A stretch of 64,000 bases of DNA. Source: Affinibrenneria salicis (GTDB lineage Bacteria > Pseudomonadota > Gammaproteobacteria > Enterobacterales > Enterobacteriaceae). Shown here in pieces: positions 58,454-64,000 of this stretch (its first letter is position 1; the number at the start of each line of letters is the position of its first letter). A program made the position numbers and the translations under genes. Location: positions 1 through 64,000 of the forward strand of contig NZ_VYKJ01000021.1 of NCBI RefSeq assembly GCF_008710095.1. Reading direction: 5' to 3'. The notes beneath the pieces are model-generated. The model was not told where the DNA came from and made no database searches. It saw only the letters and a program-made list of their open reading frames with translations.

Positions 58454-58480
58454 TAAAGAAACGGCATCGCGGGACGATAA
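58454..58480 (+). promoter_or_regulatory. Sigma-28 (FliA)-type promoter
   Basis: TAAAGAAA, 11 bases, GACGATAA agrees with the FliA consensus (TAAAGTTT-N11-GCCGATAA) at 13 of 16 positions with exact spacing. It lies about 100 bases before the chemoreceptor ATG at 58583. FliA controls chemoreceptor genes in enterobacteria. Confidence 0.75.
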
Positions 58481-58582
58481 AAAATACGTGAGTTAAATCA
58501 CACTATGGCAACCGGTCTGTGAGATACCGGCGCAGCGGCTGCTCCTGTTTAGACATTTGGTTAATTGAAGGGAGAACATCCA

Positions 58583-60570
58583 ATGTCAGGTGAATTGGTA
58601 TCCTGGTCTTTGTCCCGTACGCCTTCTGCGAAAAAAAAAACAAACTTTCCACGCGCGCGCTGGTATTAATTAGCACTATCGGCGCCATCGCATTAGGTTT
58701 CATTATCACGGTCGGTATCCTCCTGCGGCAATCCAGCCACCAGCAAGAACTCGTCGCTCAGCAATATCTCTCTCAGATGACCTATGCCAATATCTCGCTG
58801 ATACAGAATCGGTTAGATAACGCCATATCCGCCGCCCACGGTTTGATTCAGGGCGTACAGGCTCTGCAGGAAACCGGTAATCCGGACCGCGGCGTTGCCG
58901 AGGCCATGTTAAAAAATACATTGCGCCATCATCCTGAATTGCTCTCTATGTCGCTGGCCTGGGAGCCTGACGCTTTCGACGGCAAGGACCAGCAGTACGC
59001 CGCCTTGCCCGACCAGGACCCCAAAGGGCGTTTTGTTCGCTATGTCGATCGCGATCCCGCCGGCAATATTGCGCTGCATAACCTGACGGACTACGAAACG
59101 CCCGGCAGCGGCGACTACTACCTGCTGCCGCGCAAACTGCAAAAAGAGGTGGTGCTGGATCCCTACAGCTACGCCTATAACGGCGTAGAAACGTTACTGA
59201 CCTCCATCGCCGTTCCCATCATGGTCAACGGCAAGTTTTATGGCTCCGTCTCCGTGGACTTCTCGCTTGAGAAACTGCAGCAGTTTGTCGACGGCATCCG
59301 CTCTTATCCCGGCGCCTACGCACAGCTGTTTTCCCACACCGGCGTGTTTATCGCTCATCCGGATAAAAGCCGCATCGGTCAGCGCTCTAAAAGCAGTCAG
59401 GCGCTGCTGGCCGGCGTCGCGAACGGTAACATCAACATTCAGCAACGCTACAGCGACACGCTGAACGCCGATGTTTTCAATATTAATGCGCCGGTCGCTA
59501 TCGGCAATACCGGCACGCCCTGGGTGCTGGGGTTGGCGATCCCGGTTCATGAGGTGATGGCGCAGGCCGTGCGGCAGCGCAATATCGCCATCCTGCTGAC
59601 GCTATTGAGCATCGTTGTGGTGTCCGGCGTGGTAGGCATTATCTTCACCCGCAAGGTGTTACGCACCGTGGGCGGCGAACCGTCCGATGCGGCCGACATC
59701 GCCCTGGCGGTGGCGCAGGGCGATCTTACTTACGCCATTCCCGTCGAAGCTAAAGATCAGCACAGTATTTTCTATGCGCTGTCCGTGATGCAGCAACAGC
59801 TGAAGGCGATTGCGGAACGGCTTATCGATACCAGCGAACAGGTCAACCGCGGCGCCGGCGAGATCGCGCAGGGCAACGCCGATCTGGCGTCGCGCACCGA
59901 TCAGCAGGCCGCCGCGCTGGAGGAAACCGCCGCCAGCATGGAACAGATCACCGCAACGGTGAAGCAGAATGCCGATAATGCGCGCAACGCGACCCGGCTC
60001 TCCAATAACGCCGCGCAGATCGCCCAGCGCGGCGACACTATTTCCCGTCAGGTCATCGGAATTATGGGCGAGATCGATGAGAACTCGCAAAAAATCGGCG
60101 AGATTATCAATATCATCGATAGCATCGCTTTTCAGACCAACATTCTGGCGCTCAACGCGGCGGTGGAAGCGGCGCGCGCCGGCGAACAGGGGCGCGGTTT
60201 TGCCGTGGTGGCCGGCGAAGTGCGCAATCTGGCGCAGCGCAGCGCCAACGCCGCGAAGGATATCAGCGCGATGATCGGCGAGTCGGCGTCGCGCGTCGGA
60301 CGCGGCGTCGAGCTGGTGGAGAGTTCCGGTAAGACCATGCAGGAGATGCTGACGGCGGTCACCTCGGTGAAAGATATGATGGAAGAGATCGTTTCCGCTT
60401 CGGAAGAGCAGTCGCGCGGCATCAGTCAGGTCACTCAGGCGGTCCATGAAATGGATGGCGTCACGCAGCAAAACGCCACCCTGGTGCAGCACGCGACCCG
60501 TTCGGTAACCTCGCTGGAGCAACAGGTCAGAGAGCTGGAGCAAACCGTGATGGTGTTCCGCCTCTCCTGA
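58583..60570 (+). CDS. Methyl-accepting chemotaxis protein, frame broken at an A10 run
   Basis: The ATG at 58583, with AAGGGAG about ten bases ahead and a sigma-28-like promoter upstream, begins [19 protein letters not shown] and reaches a run of exactly ten A (58631-58640). After it this frame soon stops. The +1-shifted frame continues as [20 protein letters not shown], the first transmembrane helix, and runs open to 60570. One extra A would fuse them into a protein of about 662 residues. It then has a periplasmic double-Cache domain (about 100-330), a second helix, HAMP, and a signalling domain with the conserved tip ([20 protein letters not shown]). No C-terminal NWETF pentapeptide. The first in-frame ATG without the shift (58777) would lack helix 1. 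Slippage, phase variation, sequencing error and decay are all possible. Confidence 0.85.
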
Positions 60571-60660
60571 TGCGCGCCGCGCTTCGGCGCCGCCGCGTCG
60601 CGTTATCCGGCGCGCTGATCGGCATCCCGTGCGGGAGACTGGCCAGCGCGCGGCGAAGGC

Positions 60661-61509
60661 TCAGCGTTCGGTCAGCAGATAGCGCGCGTGGAAGCGCAGA
60701 TGGTCCTCAATAAAGCTGGCGATAAAAAAATAGCTGTGGTCATAGCCGGACTGGGTGCGCAGGGTTAGCGGCCAGTCGTGCTGTCGCGCCAGCTGTTCCA
60801 GCCGATCGGGCTGCAGCTGATCGGCCAGGAACTGATCGACGTCGCCCTGATCGACCAGAATCGGCAGACGCGCTTCGCAGTGCGCCAGCAAATAGCAACT
60901 GTCGTAAGGCTGCCAGCGGCGTTCATCCTCTCCCAGATAGGCGCTGAACGCCTTTCGCCCCCACGGCACCCGGCTGGGATTGACGATGGGCGCGAAGGCC
61001 GATACGGACTGATAACGCTGCGGATTGCGCAGCGCGATAACCAGCGCGCCGTGGCCGCCCATTGAGTGGCCGCTGATGGACTGACGTTCGCTGACGTTGA
61101 AGTGTTGTTTAATCAACGTCGGCAGTTCGTGACTGACATAGTCATACATGCGGTAATGCGCATCCCACGGCGGCTGGCTGGCGTTAAGGTAAAAACCGGC
61201 GCCCTGGCCCAGATCGTAACCCTCATCGTCGGCCACTCCGTCGCCGCGCGGGCTGGTGTCCGGCATAACCAGCACGATGCCCAGTTCGGCGGCTACCCGT
61301 TGCGCGCCTGCCTTGGTGGTAAAGTTTTCATCGTTACAGGTCAGGCCCGACAGCCAGTACAATACCGGCGGAGGCGCGTCGTTGTGCAGCGGCGGCAGAT
61401 AGAGACTGAACGTCATGGCGCAGTTCAGGCTGTCGGACGCGTGCCGGTAGCGCTGTTGCCAGCCGCCGAACAGACGATGTTCTTCAAGCAGTTCCAGTGC
61501 GGTATTCAT
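60661..61509 (-). CDS. frmB: S-formylglutathione hydrolase
   Basis: A 282-residue esterase-D-like alpha/beta hydrolase that cleaves S-formylglutathione to formate and glutathione. The catalytic Ser149 is in [10 protein letters not shown], with Asp in VDQGDVDQF and His in GYDHSYFF. The ATG at 61509 begins [19 protein letters not shown]; an upstream ATG overlaps frmA and is rejected. It follows frmA by 22 bases, so the two complete glutathione-dependent formaldehyde detoxification. Confidence 0.94.
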   Translation of the reverse strand: MNTALELLEEHRLFGGWQQRYRHASDSLNCAMTFSLYLPPLHNDAPPPVLYWLSGLTCNDENFTTKAGAQRVAAELGIVLVMPDTSPRGDGVADDEGYDLGQGAGFYLNASQPPWDAHYRMYDYVSHELPTLIKQHFNVSERQSISGHSMGGHGALVIALRNPQRYQSVSAFAPIVNPSRVPWGRKAFSAYLGEDERRWQPYDSCYLLAHCEARLPILVDQGDVDQFLADQLQPDRLEQLARQHDWPLTLRTQSGYDHSYFFIASFIEDHLRFHARYLLTER

Positions 61510-61531
61510 CCCGTGTCTGCCTCCTGTCCGG

Positions 61532-62683
<1,152 letters not shown>

Positions 62684-62721
62684 TTAATGTATTAATAATG
62701 ATAATAATATGTTTCATTTGG

Positions 62722-63588
62722 CTAGCGGTCGTTGTGCTCGATAATCAGTTTTTTTAGCGCTTCGATATTGGGTCCGAATGCGTCTCTACGCCAGATCAGC
62801 CAGGTCGGGGCGTCGGCAATCGGCTCCGGCAGCGCGTGGAGCCGGACCTGCTCTCTGCCGGGCAGCCGCGCCAGCACCGCATGCGGCAGCAGCGCCAGTC
62901 CGGCGCCGCCGGCGACGCCGGCCAGCATGGCGTGCCAGGAGTGGACCTCGTTAATGGCGCCCGGCGGCACGCCATCCTGCCGAAACCAGGTCTCCAGCCG
63001 CTGGCGGCAGGTACAGCCGGGAGGAAAGGTGAACAGCGGCTCGCCGGCGGCATCGCGCGCCGTCAGCACCGGCGCGTGTTGTCGCGCGGAGATCAGGACC
63101 AGCCGGTCGCTGAACGACATGCAGCCGTGCAGCGGGCCGCTGGCCAGCGGGCCATCGACCAGCGCGCAGGCCAGCGTGCCGGCGCGCACGCGATCAATCA
63201 TGTCGCAGGATGTGCCGACGCTGAGCGCCAGCGCGACCTGAGGATGACGCTGATGAAACGCGGCCAGCAGTTCGGGCAGGCGCGTCGCCGCAGCGCTTTC
63301 CGTCGCGCCCAACGCGAAGTGGCCGCCGGGTTCGCCGCTGCGCGTCATGTCCATGGCCTCTTCGCTCAGCGCCAGAATACGCTGCGCGTAACATAAGAAA
63401 TTGTGTCCGACCGGCGACAGACGCAGGCGCTGTTTTTCTCGAATAAAGAGGCTGACGCCAAGCTCCTGCTCCAGCTGGCGCAGCCGGGTCGTAAGGTTGG
63501 AGGGTACGCGCTGCAGGTGCTCAGCCGCGCGCGCGACCGAGCCGGTTTCGGCGACCAGGCAAAGCATGCGTAACTGAGTTAAATCCAT
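62722..63588 (-). CDS. LysR-family transcriptional regulator
   Basis: A 288-residue LTTR with HTH (QLRMLCLVAETGSVARAAEH) and an effector domain with a CxC-type segment (FPPGCTCRQRLETWF). It is divergent from an MFS transporter gene (143 bases apart) and upstream of frmAB on the same strand, so either could be its target; the divergent pair is the commoner arrangement. Effector unknown. Confidence 0.82.
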   Translation of the reverse strand: MDLTQLRMLCLVAETGSVARAAEHLQRVPSNLTTRLRQLEQELGVSLFIREKQRLRLSPVGHNFLCYAQRILALSEEAMDMTRSGEPGGHFALGATESAAATRLPELLAAFHQRHPQVALALSVGTSCDMIDRVRAGTLACALVDGPLASGPLHGCMSFSDRLVLISARQHAPVLTARDAAGEPLFTFPPGCTCRQRLETWFRQDGVPPGAINEVHSWHAMLAGVAGGAGLALLPHAVLARLPGREQVRLHALPEPIADAPTWLIWRRDAFGPNIEALKKLIIEHNDR

Positions 63589-63730
63589 AGTTTTCTCTTT
63601 CTGTCACTAATCTGTTAAATGTTGTTCTTTTTTTGTGAGTGTAGTGATAACGCGGGCGATGAGCAATGGGGATTTTGCCCGCCGTCCGCCTTGATGCCGC
63701 CGTGCGGCAGCGATCCGTCAGGAGAAAGGA

Positions 63731-64000
63731 ATGAGCGTAACGCCGTCTGATTCAGTCAGGGCGCCGGCGATTGCCGTTACCGGGTTTGTGGTGCTGGTGG
63801 TGGCGATGGGCATTGGCCGTTTTGCTTTTACCCCGCAGCTGCCGTTAATGATCGCCGAACATCAACTGACGTTGACCAGCGCCGGTCTGGTCGCGTCGAT
63901 GAACTATCTGGGTTATCTGCTCGGCGCGTGGGATGCGATGCGCGCGCGCCGTTTCGTGGTGCTGCGCCTGTGGGCCAGCCTGGCGGGCGCTATCGTGCTG
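63731..64000 (+). CDS. MFS transporter, YbfB/YjiJ family (5' part, cut by window end)
   Basis: The first 90 codons, with no stop before the window edge. Preceded by AGGAGAAAGG. The first helix (IAVTGFVVLVVAMGIGRFAF) and the following TPQLPLMIAEHQL and ASMNYLGYLLGAWDA match YbfB/YjiJ-type MFS proteins. Probably under control of the divergent LysR gene. Substrate unknown. Confidence 0.75.
   Translation, partial: MSVTPSDSVRAPAIAVTGFVVLVVAMGIGRFAFTPQLPLMIAEHQLTLTSAGLVASMNYLGYLLGAWDAMRARRFVVLRLWASLAGAIVL

Noticed and set aside
58777..60570. Chemoreceptor starting at ATG 58777
   Set aside because: This start has no SD and would remove the first transmembrane helix whose coding sequence is present just upstream in the same frame.

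Overview
The window is a chromosomal segment of a GC-rich enterobacterium. The long stretch from tRNA-Pro and yejM through the yej genes, mepS, lpxT, yeiR, yeiP, setB, fruBKA, nfo, yeiH, yeiE, lysP and a cirA-like receptor follows the order of the Escherichia coli yej-yei-cir segment as I recall it. ERIC-type repeats, an Ail/OmpX-type protein and the accessory genes suggest the plant-associated Pectobacteriaceae (Brenneria, Lonsdalea, Dickeya). That placement is an inference from gene content, not a species identification.

Region 1 (1-17.9 kb) is accessory. It opens with a heptanucleotide tandem array and a dispersed repeat. A D-xylonate-type dehydratase and a 2-keto-3-deoxy-pentonate aldolase follow, then a small secreted Cys-rich protein, a LysR/DMT-transporter pair, a VOC protein, nicotinamidase and an RcnB-like protein. 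Next is a sulfonate/organosulfur cluster. ssuC, ssuB and ssuD lie on the minus strand; ssuA, a thiol dioxygenase and a four-domain rhodanese are divergent on the plus strand. ssuC carries an in-frame amber codon. The region closes with a CbrC-like protein, a LexA-controlled DinI-family gene and an Ail/OmpX-family outer-membrane protein.

Region 2 (17.9-18.9 kb) is a graveyard of IS256-like and IS3-like fragments next to tRNA-Pro(GGG). Region 3 (19-50 kb) is the conserved backbone: lipid A/LPS homeostasis (yejM, lpxT), the nucleoid (yejK), the ribosome (rplY, rsuA, yeiP/efpL), DNA repair (radD, nfo), peptide import (yejABEF), murein hydrolysis (mepS), sugar and drug efflux (setB, bcr), the Cra-controlled fructose PTS operon, lysine uptake, and a Fur-box-preceded TonB receptor. 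A dead IS200-type element sits between fruA and nfo.

Region 4 (51-64 kb) is again accessory. It holds a 2-hydroxyacid dehydrogenase, a two-gene sugar-type ABC importer without a binding protein, an HcxA-like dehydrogenase next to an ERIC element, cbpAM, a KTSC protein and a chemoreceptor behind a sigma-28-like promoter. The chemoreceptor reading frame is broken at a run of ten A. The glutathione-dependent formaldehyde pathway (frmA, frmB), a LysR regulator and the start of an MFS transporter follow.

The two most notable observations are the homopolymer frameshift in the chemoreceptor and the amber codon in an otherwise intact ssuC. No previously undescribed multi-gene system could be convincingly identified. 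The sulfonate/thiol-dioxygenase/rhodanese cluster is the most unusual functional grouping.
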